From the NCBI GenBank assembly GCA_902629395.1, contig CACOQT010000006.1, positions 1 through 39,679 on the forward strand: a DNA stretch of 39,679 bases. Reading direction: 5' to 3'. This stretch comes from an uncultured Prochlorococcus sp. GTDB taxonomy: Bacteria; Cyanobacteriota; Cyanobacteriia; PCC-6307; Cyanobiaceae. Shown piece by piece: positions 31,228 through 39,309 of this stretch (positions are counted from its first letter, which is position 1; the number at the start of each line of letters is the position of its first letter). The notes under the pieces were generated by a model. That model saw only the letters and a list, made by a program, of their open reading frames with translations, was not told the origin of the DNA and did no database searches. Both the position numbers and the translations under genes were made by a program.

Positions 31228-32021
31228 TGAGATTCAACTGAAGCATCACTTATCTCAAGTGATGCCCTAGTTTCATCTGCAAAATGAATTTCAAGTTCAT
31301 TGCTAAATACGTCCGTAGCATCACATGGAACCAATAGTGGTGTACCTCTGTAAGTAAGTAGACAATCTTCCATATTTACTTCCTCTAATGAAAAAGTTCC
31401 TTCATGCCCTCCACCATCTGTTTTAAACTCTCCAGCTTCAGTTCTAGACCAGATAATAAACCAATCTAGCCTTTCCAAATTTTCGAGCTTTGCCTCATTA
31501 AATCCATGGTATTCCTCGGACTCAAAAAACTCCCCTAAGGATATCTCCACTCCCCTCCCATCAACCTCTATTTCACCTTCGTCCAAATGTATTTGATATT
31601 CCTCTGCTCCGTCCTCCTCAAGAAGAACTTCATTATTAAAAGTTTTTTGTGCTAGCGAGAACATCTCCTGTTTTCTGTCATAAAGAATCTTACTTATGAC
31701 CATATCTTCGTCCCAATGTCGCTCGTCAATAATGTATCTGAGAGATCCAAACCTTTCGGAGAGTGCCTTGTTAGCAGCATCTTTTGCGATTTTCGCTGCC
31801 TTTTCACTATCCTCATCAAGTTCCCGTTTCAAGCGTTTTAAATCACTGGCGAGTAAATCCATTTTTTTATAAAATTCTCCATAGTATTTCCCCTCCCGAG
31901 TTTTTTCAGTTGAATAAAAAACTTTAATAAATTGAATATCCCCGTTGTAAGTAACTTCAAATGACATTAGTCGATAAATTTCCTTATAAAAATGATCACG
32001 CTTTTTTTGAATCCTTGCCAC
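31224..32021 (-). CDS. Hypothetical acidic protein
   Basis: A 265-residue soluble protein starting at GTG 32019-32021. A helical region with charged coiled-coil character (KKMDLLASDLKRLKRELDED to about residue 90) is followed by an acidic, strand-rich half with W-F-I-I-W-S-R and C-L-L-T-Y-R-G-T-P-L-L-V-P-C. I do not recognise it. It is longer than its neighbours and shows no decay. Confidence 0.6.
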   Translation of the reverse strand: MARIQKKRDHFYKEIYRLMSFEVTYNGDIQFIKVFYSTEKTREGKYYGEFYKKMDLLASDLKRLKRELDEDSEKAAKIAKDAANKALSERFGSLRYIIDERHWDEDMVISKILYDRKQEMFSLAQKTFNNEVLLEEDGAEEYQIHLDEGEIEVDGRGVEISLGEFFESEEYHGFNEAKLENLERLDWFIIWSRTEAGEFKTDGGGHEGTFSLEEVNMEDCLLTYRGTPLLVPCDATDVFSNELEIHFADETRASLEISDASVESH

Positions 32022-32195
32022 AGTTAATTTAAAAAGTTATTGAGAAATGCTGACCAAGTCAAAAACCTTTTTCTATTTTTTGCTTTAACGGTGAAAAACA
32101 GAGTTCACTATGATTAATACTGTTTGCAAGTATTTTTAAAAAATCTCAAAACAACTATTTTTAATAAAAGAGGAGTAAAAATTATCTGCCCTGCT

Positions 32196-32558
32196 TTAAT
32201 TTCGATCAATTTTTACACCAAATCCTTCAGGTATGTCATCATTTTTTTCTTTTAAGTCCATCCATTTGCTCTCTTCTTCTACAGTTAAGCTTTTGAACTT
32301 TCTGACATAGACATCTCCCGCTTTGTCAGGGTCCTCGACACCAAAGAAGTCACATATTTCCTCTACTCTTGCCCAATGCTCAATTTCATTAGTTGCTCTA
32401 TTGAATTCAGTAATTTCGAATTTCGCTTGTTCAACCTGACTTAATTTATTTAAAACTGATGACGAAACATAAATAGTTGCACCATTAAATTTATTACCAT
32501 CCTCTTCTGTTACTTCGTTATTTCTTTTATTTTGATCTTTTAGCCGAGTTTCTTTCAT
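32196..32558 (-). CDS. Hypothetical protein
   Basis: A 120-residue charged protein. The core N-G-A-T-I-Y-V-S-S-S-V-L-N-K-L-S followed by helices including W-A-R-V-E-E-I-C-D-F-F-G has no match I can name. It has no signal or membrane segment. It lies about 170 bases after the 265-residue gene on the same strand. The region 32559-32777 shows only AT-rich sequence. Confidence 0.55.
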   Translation of the reverse strand: MKETRLKDQNKRNNEVTEEDGNKFNGATIYVSSSVLNKLSQVEQAKFEITEFNRATNEIEHWARVEEICDFFGVEDPDKAGDVYVRKFKSLTVEEESKWMDLKEKNDDIPEGFGVKIDRN

Positions 32559-32795
32559 ATTCTTTAAGTTATTGGAGATCTTTTAGTGGATTTTAAACGT
32601 AATCCGTCCACACCAGAAACACGGTAACATTAAAAAATATGGGGTTGAGTTAATTATTTTCGAAACTCAACAGGTCGGAATCTTGAATATTGTATTTTTA
32701 TAAGTTTAAAAAAAATAATATGACCGGTATTCTCTACAGTTTTTAATTTTCAATAACCAATTTTTCAATTATCGTATATGAAATTTATTATTAAC

Positions 32796-33035
32796 ATGGC
32801 TACTGAAAATAAAACTGAAACTAAAAATTGTGGCAAAAAAAACAAAGTTATGTTTGCATACGGAATTATTCAATTAGGTTCTAATGTCGTCTCCGCGATC
32901 GCTCTAGCTGCAATTGCTCTTAGCCTATGTTCTGTAAAACAAGAATCAAAAGTATTCAATAGTTGTATTGATGAAATTAAGACTACTGGCCTAAGTTCTG
33001 CTGATGCGGTTCACTTTTGCAATGGTGGAAAATAA
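32796..33035 (+). CDS. Small membrane protein of a picocyanobacterial family
   Basis: From ATG 32796 the protein has 79 residues. An upstream ATG at 32778 would add six hydrophobic ones. A basic start leads to one membrane span (VVSAIALAAIALSLC) and a conserved tail, C-I-D-E-I-K-T-T-G-L-S-S-A-D-A-V-H-F-C-N-G-G-K. The tail is like that of many small proteins in marine picocyanobacteria, and the two Cys in it could pair. Function unknown. Confidence 0.65.
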   Translation: MATENKTETKNCGKKNKVMFAYGIIQLGSNVVSAIALAAIALSLCSVKQESKVFNSCIDEIKTTGLSSADAVHFCNGGK

Positions 33036-33666
33036 TTACCATTAGGATTACTAAAAATATATTTGCTACCTTAGTTTACTAGCTTAAAGAATTATTTTGG
33101 TGTAACCATTATCCTCTCATCTTTTTAAATCTCCTAGATTAATATTAAATATTTAACATTATACTTAGTCTTTTTTATTTTTTATGTATTGCTTGTTTGA
33201 TGTTTTTACCGTTGTTAAATATTATTTTTAACTGGTCAATTTCTAACAACAATTTATAAAATTATTCTAATACAAAAATAAAGATACGATCAACGTAAAT
33301 CATTTCATCGACCGTTTATAATCCACAAATAAAATTAGCGGCTAGGGGTTTATAAATGAGTATTCACAACAATATAGATATAAATACGTTAGCAAACATA
33401 TATTTTGATTTATACAAATTAAATCTAAATCAACAGTAATAACACTAACGCCAATATAAAACAGGTACATACATTGTCTAAAGGACACACATCCAACGCC
33501 TTGAATTGATATTAAACATTTTGGTAAGGATATCTAAAGATCAGAACAAATCGACAAGTATTACAACTCAGGAGTTTAATTTTGATAACCCACTAATTTT
33601 CAGCGATTTAAAAAGTAAAATTTATCATAAGCAGCAAAAACTTACTTTATAGCAAATTTTTTTTGA
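33036..33666. other. AT-rich spacer without supported gene
   Basis: About 630 bases with no frame of coding quality on either strand. Only a 27-codon frame at 33356 (MSIHNNIDINTLANIYFDLY) has any coding look, and I do not call it. No stem with a T-run is clear. Confidence 0.5.
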
Positions 33667-33813
33667 TTAGTCACTATCATAACCAATCTTATTTATTGGA
33701 TTAGTAATAAAAAGAATCATCTGAAAAACAACGTTCGGAGGCAAAGAAAGTTGTTTTAGCAACAAAAGGGTCATCCCCTGCGTCACATTAAATTTCGCTT
33801 GTTTCTTACTCAT
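33667..33813 (-). CDS. 48-residue hypothetical protein overlapping the DUF4177-like gene
   Basis: ATG 33811-33813 lies inside the end of the preceding gene (eight-base overlap). The product MSKKQAKFNVTQGMTLLLLK and its hydrophobic middle (NVVFQMILFIT) suggest a membrane-associated peptide. In the duplicate at 5078 the same ATGAGTAAG is followed after a few codons by a stop, so this gene is lost there. Confidence 0.45.
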   Translation of the reverse strand: MSKKQAKFNVTQGMTLLLLKQLSLPPNVVFQMILFITNPINKIGYDSD

Positions 33814-34006
33814 ATGTTTTCTCCCAAAAAAGATATAAGTTAGAAAATTGATTAGTCGTATCAACAACAGAAGTACTTGTAGAGACTAATTTCCAACCCA
33901 ATGAGTTTCGTCTTTTTATGATTTCTCCAATCTCAGTTTCCTGTCTAGAAGTATTTGCATTCCCAACTGCGTAATAGATATCAAGGTCATTTTCAATTTT
34001 TGCCAT
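33806..34006 (-). CDS. DUF4177-like small protein, copy 2
   Basis: A 66-residue protein, nearly identical to 5078-5278 (few changes, such as K-R-R for K-K-R). It has the same G-W-K-L-V-S and L-Y-L-F-W-E-K marks. Its ATG overlaps the stop of the upstream SET frame by one base (TGATG), and a 48-residue gene overlaps its end. It looks intact although its upstream partner is broken. Confidence 0.75.
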   Translation of the reverse strand: MAKIENDLDIYYAVGNANTSRQETEIGEIIKRRNSLGWKLVSTSTSVVDTTNQFSNLYLFWEKTYE

Positions 34007-34864
34007 CAGACTATCAGGTTCTTCTTACGATAGAATTCGAATCCTAATGGAAATCGAAATAAATCAAGAGGTAAATTTGAATGATTAACATTGGCTATAG
34101 GTAAGCCTTCGATAGTAATTTTATTGTCAACCCTATAAATTTTTATTGAATCATCGATAAGTTCTTTGCCTTTACATATAAAATTAATTCCTAGATTTTT
34201 TAGTTTTATAGAAAATGGAAATGAAAAAAATATAGTTTCTCTACTAAAAAATCCTTGATAGAAAAACGATTTAACGGACTTTTATTACTATAATTATGGG
34301 TTATTTCTCCATTGATAGGTAGGTAATTAGGAGTACTTAATCCATCAGGATATGAAATAAAAGGTAGCGAAGTTACATCATGATTAACAAGTTCTAATAG
34401 CGGACAAATCACAGGTGATTTATTAAAATTGAAAACTCTTGCGTTCAAGAATTCTCTAAGAATTATTTTATCCCAATCTCCTTCATGCCTTTTATTAATA
34501 TCAATCAAAATAAATTTTTTAATAAGTTCAATTAATTTTTGACTAAATAAACTTAATCCCTTTTCAAAGGATTCCACTGTTTCTTTACCTCCGCCGCCCC
34601 AAGAAAAGTTATCTTGATAATAATTAAAAAAACTATAACTTCAAAACTATATTGTTTTTCGTCCTGAATTCTTACTTTATTATCTTCTAAATAAATATCA
34701 TCCTTATTTATAAATAATTTAGATGGAATATAAATTCTAGATTTTAGATTTGGATTAACAGGAAAAATACCCCTACCAAATTCTCCATCTTTTTGACAAA
34801 CATTTTCAGCTATGCCACCGAGACTTTGAAATTGAGAGAGTAAAAAACACCAATTTTCATGCAT
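34006..34864 (-). pseudogene. SET-domain protein gene with two single-base frameshifts
   Basis: Three frames join into one SET-domain protein. The first part (from ATG 34862-34864) has F-G-R-G-I-F-P-V-N-P. The second has N-A-R-V-F and P-L-L-E-L-V-N-H-D, the SET cofactor and active-site region, then G-E-I-T-H-N-Y. The third runs Q-G-F-F-S-R-E-T to the stop at 34006-34008. The first shift falls in the A7 run at 34626-34632 and the second in the A5 run near 34263-34267; one extra base in each restores the frame. SET proteins methylate lysines. Errors in runs, phase variation or real decay are all possible. Confidence 0.65.
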
Positions 34865-35099
34865 ATATACTTGAATTGAGAGACTTAAGTATGATCTTAA
34901 TTATATCTCAATCAGAAATAAAAAACTTATTAGATGGCGCGAGAAATTTGTCCAAATAGGTTCAAAGTAATTTAGTAAAGAAAATAGCAAAATCCATGTG
35001 TGCGATCAATTTAACCTGTCTCAAGTATTTCTATATTTTATCTAAGGATGACTTATTTTTAACTTAAAATTATATCAAAAAAGTCTCAATTTGTTAACC

Positions 35100-35136
35100 A
35101 TAGTAGCTAGAAGAATTAACTTCTTCTAGCTACTAT
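35100..35136 (+). other. Perfect 16-bp inverted repeat
   Basis: ATAGTAGCTAGAAGAA (35100-35115) and TTCTTCTAGCTACTAT (35121-35136) are exact complements around the loop TTAAC. No T-run follows, so it is a weak candidate for a terminator. It could be a binding site or processing hairpin. The rest of 34865-35478 has no gene I can support. Confidence 0.55.
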
Positions 35137-35478
35137 ACTCAAAAATCGAATTTAAAAGTGTAATTAAATCAAGTCTTCTACTTTCTCCGTAAAAAAGGTT
35201 AAATGGTGCTACGTAAAACAATTATTCTGAGTAACTTACAAAGATCTTCACTCCTGATCTACTCTCATTCAAAAGTTACTGCTTAAATTATTTTGTGATG
35301 AGCTTTAACTTCCCCTACTATTTTGTCACGCAAAATTTATTACTAAAGAGAATATTTAGAATTTGCGAAGAATTATAAATATTTTGCTTTTTAAATGATC
35401 CAAGCACTTCTAAGTATCTCAATTACTGGTAAATGAATCAAAAAATCCTATCTTTTTATTATAGTTAAATGTAAGGAA

Positions 35479-35929
35479 TGAGAATCCGACCATTAGTTCT
35501 ATCGCAATGCTGCTGGCAGCAATGGCAGATGAATATAATCACCAGAGCAGATATATAAGCAAACAAACTCGCTACAAAGAAATTTATAGAAGGGAATAAC
35601 TTGCTGGAAAAAGATTATCCAAAGGATATGTAAAGTCCTATCTAGATAAAGTTGAAGTTCCATGCTCTTCCTTGAGATGCAATCTGTCGGTTCGCAAATA
35701 TCGTCATCACCATGATCACGTTCATTATTTTCCTAACACTCATCAGCGAGTATTAGTTTCTAGAAGTTATCTGACTAGTGGAGGGGTTGTAGTCCTAGTA
35801 GTGCAACCGCAGGAGGATTAATTGGAAGAAGTATTGCTGCTGCAATTTCCAGAAAGGATGCTCTCGCTAAGGTCAATTCCTTTAGGTGCTGTTCTCGATA
35901 TGTGCATTGGTAACGCTGATTGCCAATGA
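35479..35929 (+). pseudogene. Pseudogene of a glycine-zipper surface-antigen-like protein, copy 2
   Basis: It starts ATG AGA ATC CGA (M-R-I-R-P-L-V-L-S), then one frame on reads M-L-L-A-A-M-A-D-E-Y-N-H. A late frame gives T-A-G-G-L-I-G-R-S-I-A-A-A-I-S-R-K-D-A-L-A-K, then, shifted, I-P-L-G-A-V-L-D-M-C-I-G-N-A-D-C. The glycine pattern is that of 17-kDa surface antigens. Frameshifts differ from copy 1 at 30158, so the two copies were probably broken separately. Confidence 0.55.
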
Positions 35930-35944
35930 GAAATAATTTCTGAT

Positions 35945-36058
35945 GCTTCCACTTTTCAAGTTAATTAGAAAAGGAAAAGCAGAATAAATACTCCTCGTCA
36001 AAAAGTTCTATTATTCAAAGTCACTCGACTTCGCTCGAATAGAGTGCATTTTTTAATA
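35945..36058 (+). ncRNA. Degenerate Yfr1-architecture RNA, copy G
   Basis: ACTCCTCGTCA near 35979-35989 keeps the first seven bases of the Yfr1 motif. Short AGAA and TTCT flank it, and CACTC with GAGTG plus a T-run near 36050-36055 form a terminator. The leader TTAGAAAAGGAAAAGCAGAA is shared with copy F at about 6399. It is weaker than copies A to E. Confidence 0.4.
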
Positions 36059-36144
36059 GTTGATTTTAAAGAATTGGCATATGTGACAGTTAAGAAACTC
36101 ATCTGCTTACACTTGAGATCTCCATTAGATTTTTATAGTTTAAA

Positions 36145-36233
36145 TAAGTGAGGAGTTGAGATCCTCCGCAGTGGAAACAAGGAAACACTTGCGACTGATC
36201 TTCAAAAAAACCTGCTTTTGAGCAGGTTTTTTT
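36145..36233 (+). ncRNA. Yfr2-family sRNA, copy D (variant stems)
   Basis: GTGAGGAGTT (36148-36157) and the GGAAACAAGGAAACACTT loop are kept exactly, but the enclosing stem is GAGATC with GATCTT instead of AGAGAC with GTCTCT, and the terminator is AACCTGCT with AGCAGGTT plus a T-run. Changed stems with unchanged single strands show selection on the two binding segments. It has no Yfr1-like unit immediately upstream except the weak copy G. Confidence 0.75.
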
Positions 36234-36234
36234 G

Positions 36235-36427
36235 TGCCTTTTTAAATCCTGAGGACGGAAGAATATGTAGAGAAGTCGTTGATAGATTCTTAAGAACTGA
36301 TGCATCGAAATAAATGACAAGTCCAGAGAAATCAAACTTTTTACGATGTCTTCAAAGAGAAGGTGACAATGAGAATGTAAAACTTGCTTGGAACTTACTG
36401 TTCAATCCCTGTCACCTTGGTACTTGA
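36235..36427 (+). repeat. Repeat block after Yfr2 copy D, with a possible 37-codon gene
   Basis: 36235-36371 matches 38886-39020 in patches, for example GGAAGAATATGTAGAGAAGT and GAGAAGGTGAC. A 37-codon frame from ATG 36314 to TGA 36425-36427 (MTSPEKSNFLRCLQREGDNE, then NVKLAWNLLFNPCHLGT) may be a remnant of a small gene; in the other copy it is broken. I do not call it a functional gene. Confidence 0.45.
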
Positions 36428-36666
36428 ATTTCTCCATGGGACAACGACTTTAAGTGGTGGACTAAGTTTAACTACCCTAAACTATTTCCACTCAATAATT
36501 CCTACTACATATGGAATATAAAAATGAGGTAATGATAAAAATTTTTTGAGGATATCACATCACAAAATAATCGTTTGGAAGTCATTCGGTAGTGATTTTG
36601 AGAGAAAAAGTCCTGATTACCTCAGGGGTAGAAAATCTCTTGATTTTTATACGCTTAGAGGGTATT

Positions 36667-36834
36667 TCCCCCAATATGGAAGAGATTATTGTGGTTCTTG
36701 CCATCTTGGTCTTAGTTGTATAACAATGGGAGAACAGAACAACTCCTCACACAATAGTTCTGTACCAAAAGAGCATCCACTAAGTGAGCAGGATGCTTTT
36801 TTAGTGCCTGTGCCAGTCGATAAACCCACCTGCT
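36667..36834 (+). repeat. Duplicated Yfr1 cassette, copy 2 (matches 3598-3775)
   Basis: Nearly identical to 3598-3775, including promoter and RNA. A frame at 36546-36836 that spans it is a shadow. The upstream 36428-36666 shows no gene. Confidence 0.85.
36727..36802 (+). ncRNA. yfr1: Yfr1-like sRNA, copy C
   Basis: ACTCCTCACAC (36742-36752) in the loop of ACAGAAC (36734-36740) with GTTCTGT (36757-36763). Terminator AGCATCC with GGATGCT and six Ts (36797-36802), a perfect stem where copy A has a G-T pair. It is followed about 70 bases later by Yfr2 copy C. Confidence 0.75.
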
Positions 36835-36869
36835 AAGGATTTATTCCTAAACCTGCTCCGATAAATTCA

Positions 36870-36967
36870 GCTTGTGAGGAGTTAGAGACCCTCCGCGGTG
36901 GAAACAAGGAAACACTTGCATCAGGTCTCTGCAAAAATCCGCCCCAACAGAACAGGGCGGTTTTTTT
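36870..36967 (+). ncRNA. yfr2: Yfr2-family sRNA, copy C
   Basis: GTGAGGAGTT (36874-36883), stem AGAGAC/GTCTCT, GGAAACAAGGAAACACTT, and terminator CCGCCC (36939-36944) with GGGCGG (36955-36960) plus seven Ts. Its 10-base start is fully complementary to AACTCCTCAC (36741-36750) in the adjacent Yfr1-like copy C. Confidence 0.8.
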
Positions 36968-36990
36968 GTGCTTTTTTTTAGAGTGGGTGA

Positions 36991-37104
36991 ATGATTATTC
37001 CTCCAACGCAAGTCATCTTTGGATTGTTGCTTTTAAGCATTGCAGTAACCTAAGTATTTGATATCAAATACAATCCATTCGGAAATATTAAAGATGATCT
37101 TTGA
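36991..37104 (+). pseudogene. 37-residue membrane peptide gene with an in-frame stop
   Basis: The same start as the intact copy (MIIPPTQVIFGLLLLSIAVT), then TAA at codon 21 followed in the same frame by V-F-D-I-K-Y-N-P-F-G and the normal end. One base change would restore it. It follows Yfr2 copy C at the same distance as the intact copy follows Yfr2 copy A. The truncated 20-residue peptide would still be membrane-like. Confidence 0.6.
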
Positions 37105-37163
37105 TTAGGAATAATTTCTGAAGTCCACCAATAAGACCCTTACAAAGTGATGAGTTTAAGAAC

Positions 37164-37523
37164 TCAATCAGCATTGGGTCCTATCCGATCCGTGCTTGAG
37201 ACCAGAATTCGACCCTGAAATCTTGCAGCACTAGCAGCACTAATAAAACTATCCATATCTGACTTCTTGAAACTTCCTTCAGGGGCAAAACACAGCTTGC
37301 ACTGCCCAAGTTCTCCAGATTGATCATTAAATAACAGATCCATACCGCAATCAGGTCCCCATTCAGAGCGTTGTGGATGCTCGTCCCATAACCAGACGTC
37401 TTTGACCTGTGATTTACAAACAAGATCAGTCTTCAAAAACAATTTAACAAACTTCTCAAACTGCTTTCCCCTAATGCCTGAGTTGGGATCTAATTATTTG
37501 AAGAACTCGTCAAAGGTCTTCAC
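37164..37523 (-). pseudogene. N-terminal fragment of a type ISP-like restriction helicase
   Basis: From GTG 37523 the frame reads V-K-T-F-D-E-F-F-K, hits TAA, then L-D-P-N-S-G-I-R-G-K-Q-F-E-K-F-V, V-W-L-W-D-E-H-P, G-P-D-C-G-M-D-L-L, and S-D-M-D-S-F-I-S-A-A. This is the Mrr-like nuclease region that opens large predicted helicases (COG4889-type, as in type ISP restriction enzymes). The expected W-A-V-Q-A-K around the active site is scrambled by two small frameshifts. The protein then ends, with no helicase. A defense gene remnant. Confidence 0.6.
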
Positions 37524-37571
37524 TTTTTATTCTTGGATCCTTTGTTCTTGTTACTATTTGAAAGATCTCAC

Positions 37572-37650
37572 CAGTTTGTCTTATCAGAGGTGATAAAAGA
37601 TTCACATGCTTGACCAACTAGACAAGAGTAGTATATTTGTATTGGTTTAA
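37572..37650 (+). promoter_or_regulatory. Shared upstream block and promoter, copy 2
   Basis: 37572-37612 matches 4424-4463 (CTTATCAGAGGTGAT and following). The promoter reads TTGACC (about 37610-37615), 16 bases, then TATATT. On the minus strand the block holds only the first codons of the small gene seen at 4291-4455, so it was carried along as a fragment. Confidence 0.5.
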
Positions 37651-37700
37651 TCCTCATCGCAAACGCAAAAGAAGGTTCCAGTGAGCAAGATCCTTTTTTT
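37636..37700 (+). ncRNA. Leader RNA with Yfr1-like layout ahead of the 98-residue gene, copy 2
   Basis: TTTGT pairs with GCAAA around a loop holding AATCCTCATC, where TCCTCA is the centre of the Yfr1 motif. A weaker terminator follows (GGTTC with GATCC, one mismatch, then seven Ts). It is homologous to 9738-9807. Confidence 0.4.
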
Positions 37701-37708
37701 GTCTCTAT

Positions 37709-38005
37709 ATGAGGAGGGCTATGGCATGGTCAAGGAAAGCAAGATTCGTGTCACCTATCGAGGTTCTGAAGAACCCTGAAGAATGGGACTACCTCACTGA
37801 CTTGGAACTGATTAAGTCCAGAGGTAGTTCGATTTGTATGAAATGCGAACACTTCGCGTACACGTGCGATAAATCATGCGTAACTCTTCTAACTTGTCCG
37901 CTTCATCAACGTTTTATGCCTCAAGGTGAGCATCTAAATAAGCGTTGCAGAGATTGGCAGCGAAAAAGAGTCCTTGATATTGGATTCTGTTCTGAAGTTG
38001 CTTAA
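37709..38005 (+). CDS. Cysteine-rich small protein, copy 2
   Basis: A 98-residue paralog of the gene at 9816-10112 with the same Cys positions (C-M-K-C at 43-46, C-D-K-S-C, C-P-L-H). Changes are mostly silent or mild, which suggests both copies are kept by selection. The start reads ATGAGGAGGGCTATG, so ATG 37709 or 37721 may be used. The TGAGGAG there is complementary to the Yfr1-like core. The copy carries its promoter and leader RNA with it. Confidence 0.75.
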   Translation: MRRAMAWSRKARFVSPIEVLKNPEEWDYLTDLELIKSRGSSICMKCEHFAYTCDKSCVTLLTCPLHQRFMPQGEHLNKRCRDWQRKRVLDIGFCSEVA

Positions 38006-38057
38006 AAACAGGTGTTTTATCTCATGGATTTGCAAATCATATAAGTTAAAAATGAAT

Positions 38058-38166
38058 TAGGAGTCACAGCACCTTCTGTGGGTCAACGTAGTACGGGATG
38101 GAAATTTAGTTCAGTCAGTTGAGTGCTTGACTCAAAGGGAGCGACCAAAATCTCGCTCCCTTTTTT
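38058..38166 (+). ncRNA. Candidate novel structured RNA, member 3
   Basis: GAGTCA-C-AGCAC (38061-38072) pairs with GTGCTTGACTC (38123-38133) leaving one bulged C. The enclosed part has GTACGGGATGGAAAT. Terminator GGGAGCGA (38137-38144) with TCGCTCCC (38153-38160) and six Ts. Against member 2 both stems show paired base changes while the loop CCAAAATC is constant. Confidence 0.6.
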
Positions 38167-38174
38167 AATGGAAA

Positions 38175-38345
38175 TTAAGGTTTCCAATACTCATCCCATT
38201 CACCCTGAAGTTCTGTATGAGATAAAGAGTTATAAAAACCTTTCCATTTCTTTTCTGAATTTGCGTCAGTTGCACTCAAGGACACCATAAGATCTATTGC
38301 CTCGCCCTTAGAAAAAGATTTACCGTTATTTGATTGAAAGATCAA
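38175..38345 (-). CDS. 56-residue hypothetical protein
   Basis: A frame from TTG 38343-38345, just after an in-frame stop, to TAA 38175-38177. An internal ATG would give 37 residues. The product is polar with many Ser and Trp: S-K-G-E-A-I-D-L-M-V-S-L-S, then W-K-G-F-Y-N-S-L-S and a final E-W-D-E-Y-W-K-P. It looks coding but may be the 3' part of a longer gene, since the start is weak. It ends against the terminator of RNA member 3. Confidence 0.4.
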   Translation of the reverse strand: MIFQSNNGKSFSKGEAIDLMVSLSATDANSEKKWKGFYNSLSHTELQGEWDEYWKP

Positions 38346-38467
38346 ACTTTATGCCTCGTGTATAAAGCTACCAACTTCCCCAATCTATAAACCTTCGAAG
38401 ACAAGAGCAAAAAACCCGTAGTAAAAAAATACCGTTGTGAAAAAATGAACTAATTGGAGCGATTTTA

Positions 38468-38878
38468 ATGAATTATCCTCAAGACCCTGAAATAGAGGCA
38501 GCATCTACATTAGTAATTGCTGCTCTTCAAGAGTTTTATGAACAAAGTGATAAGAGCACTAAAAACCCTTATGAAGGAATGTCCTACGTCGCAAGTGTAG
38601 TTCTGAAAAATCTATTAGCAGGAAAGGTAATTTTATGGAAAGTGAAAGATCAAAACAGGCAATTCCATTGGTGGTGTGAGACTAAAAATGGTGAAGTAAT
38701 TGATCTAACAAGCAAGCAATATTCATTGAATAACATTGGTGTACCTTCATCTGGAATAGCAGCAAGATTAAAAGAACAAGGTAGAAGAACTGGGTTTGCT
38801 ACTCACAAGAAAAAAGAAGAACAAATGATGGCAATTATTGAAGAGATAAAGAAAAAGCAAGGGAGGTTACCAAACTGA
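38468..38878 (+). CDS. YunG-like protein
   Basis: A 136-residue soluble protein. The centre matches the YunG family: F-H-W-W-C-E-T-K-N-G-E-V-I-D-L-T-S-K-Q-Y, where H-x-W and the D-L-T-x-x-Q motif are the marks. Upstream is a helix with Y-E-G-M-S-Y-V-A-S. The C-terminus is basic. Its biochemical role is unknown; some relatives are near transferase-like proteins. After its stop comes GCGGTTTGTGCC, a worn end of a Yfr2 terminator. Confidence 0.65.
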   Translation: MNYPQDPEIEAASTLVIAALQEFYEQSDKSTKNPYEGMSYVASVVLKNLLAGKVILWKVKDQNRQFHWWCETKNGEVIDLTSKQYSLNNIGVPSSGIAARLKEQGRRTGFATHKKKEEQMMAIIEEIKKKQGRLPN

Positions 38879-38885
38879 GCGGTTT

Positions 38886-39020
38886 GTGCCTTTTTTAATG
38901 ATGAGGAAGGAAGAATATGTAGAGAAGTCGTACATAGATTTTTAGCAACAAACTCTAGACATTAAAAAATAAGTGCAGAGAAAACAAACTATCTACGATT
39001 TCTCCGCAGAGAAGGTGACT
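38886..39020 (+). repeat. Second copy of the 36235-36371 block, degenerate
   Basis: Shares GGAAGAATATGTAGAGAAGT and the later GAGAAGGTGAC with the first copy, with many changes between. No open frame is left. The bases 39021-39309 hold nothing I can support. Confidence 0.5.
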
Positions 39021-39309
39021 AAGTGAAAAGTGGAAGTGGTGTGGTAGTGTGTTTTTTAGTGCTGAACTACGTTTTACTGCCCTAAACTATTACCAATCAA
39101 TAGTCGTCAGCAAAAGAGAACTCCGCGACTCCACTCATACCAACGAGTTTCTTATTTACATTTAGCACGTAAAACCCACTCATGTCAGCGGATTGGGAGA
39201 AAAAATATATTCAATGATACTTATATAGAGAAGTCAGCAAGATGAGAGTGTAGATTGTTCTGGGTATCTAGTATTCTGGTTTGACGCTAAAGACCTGAAG
39301 TTTTCAAAG

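Noticed and set aside
34020-34045. GAATTCGAATCC resembling a tRNA T-arm
   Set aside because: No acceptor, D or anticodon stem can be built around it; it is the end of the SET frame. I found no tRNA anywhere in the window.
36546-36836. Open frame of 96 codons across the second Yfr1 cassette
   Set aside because: The homologous cassette at 3598 has the frame broken, and the conserved parts are promoter, hairpin and terminator.
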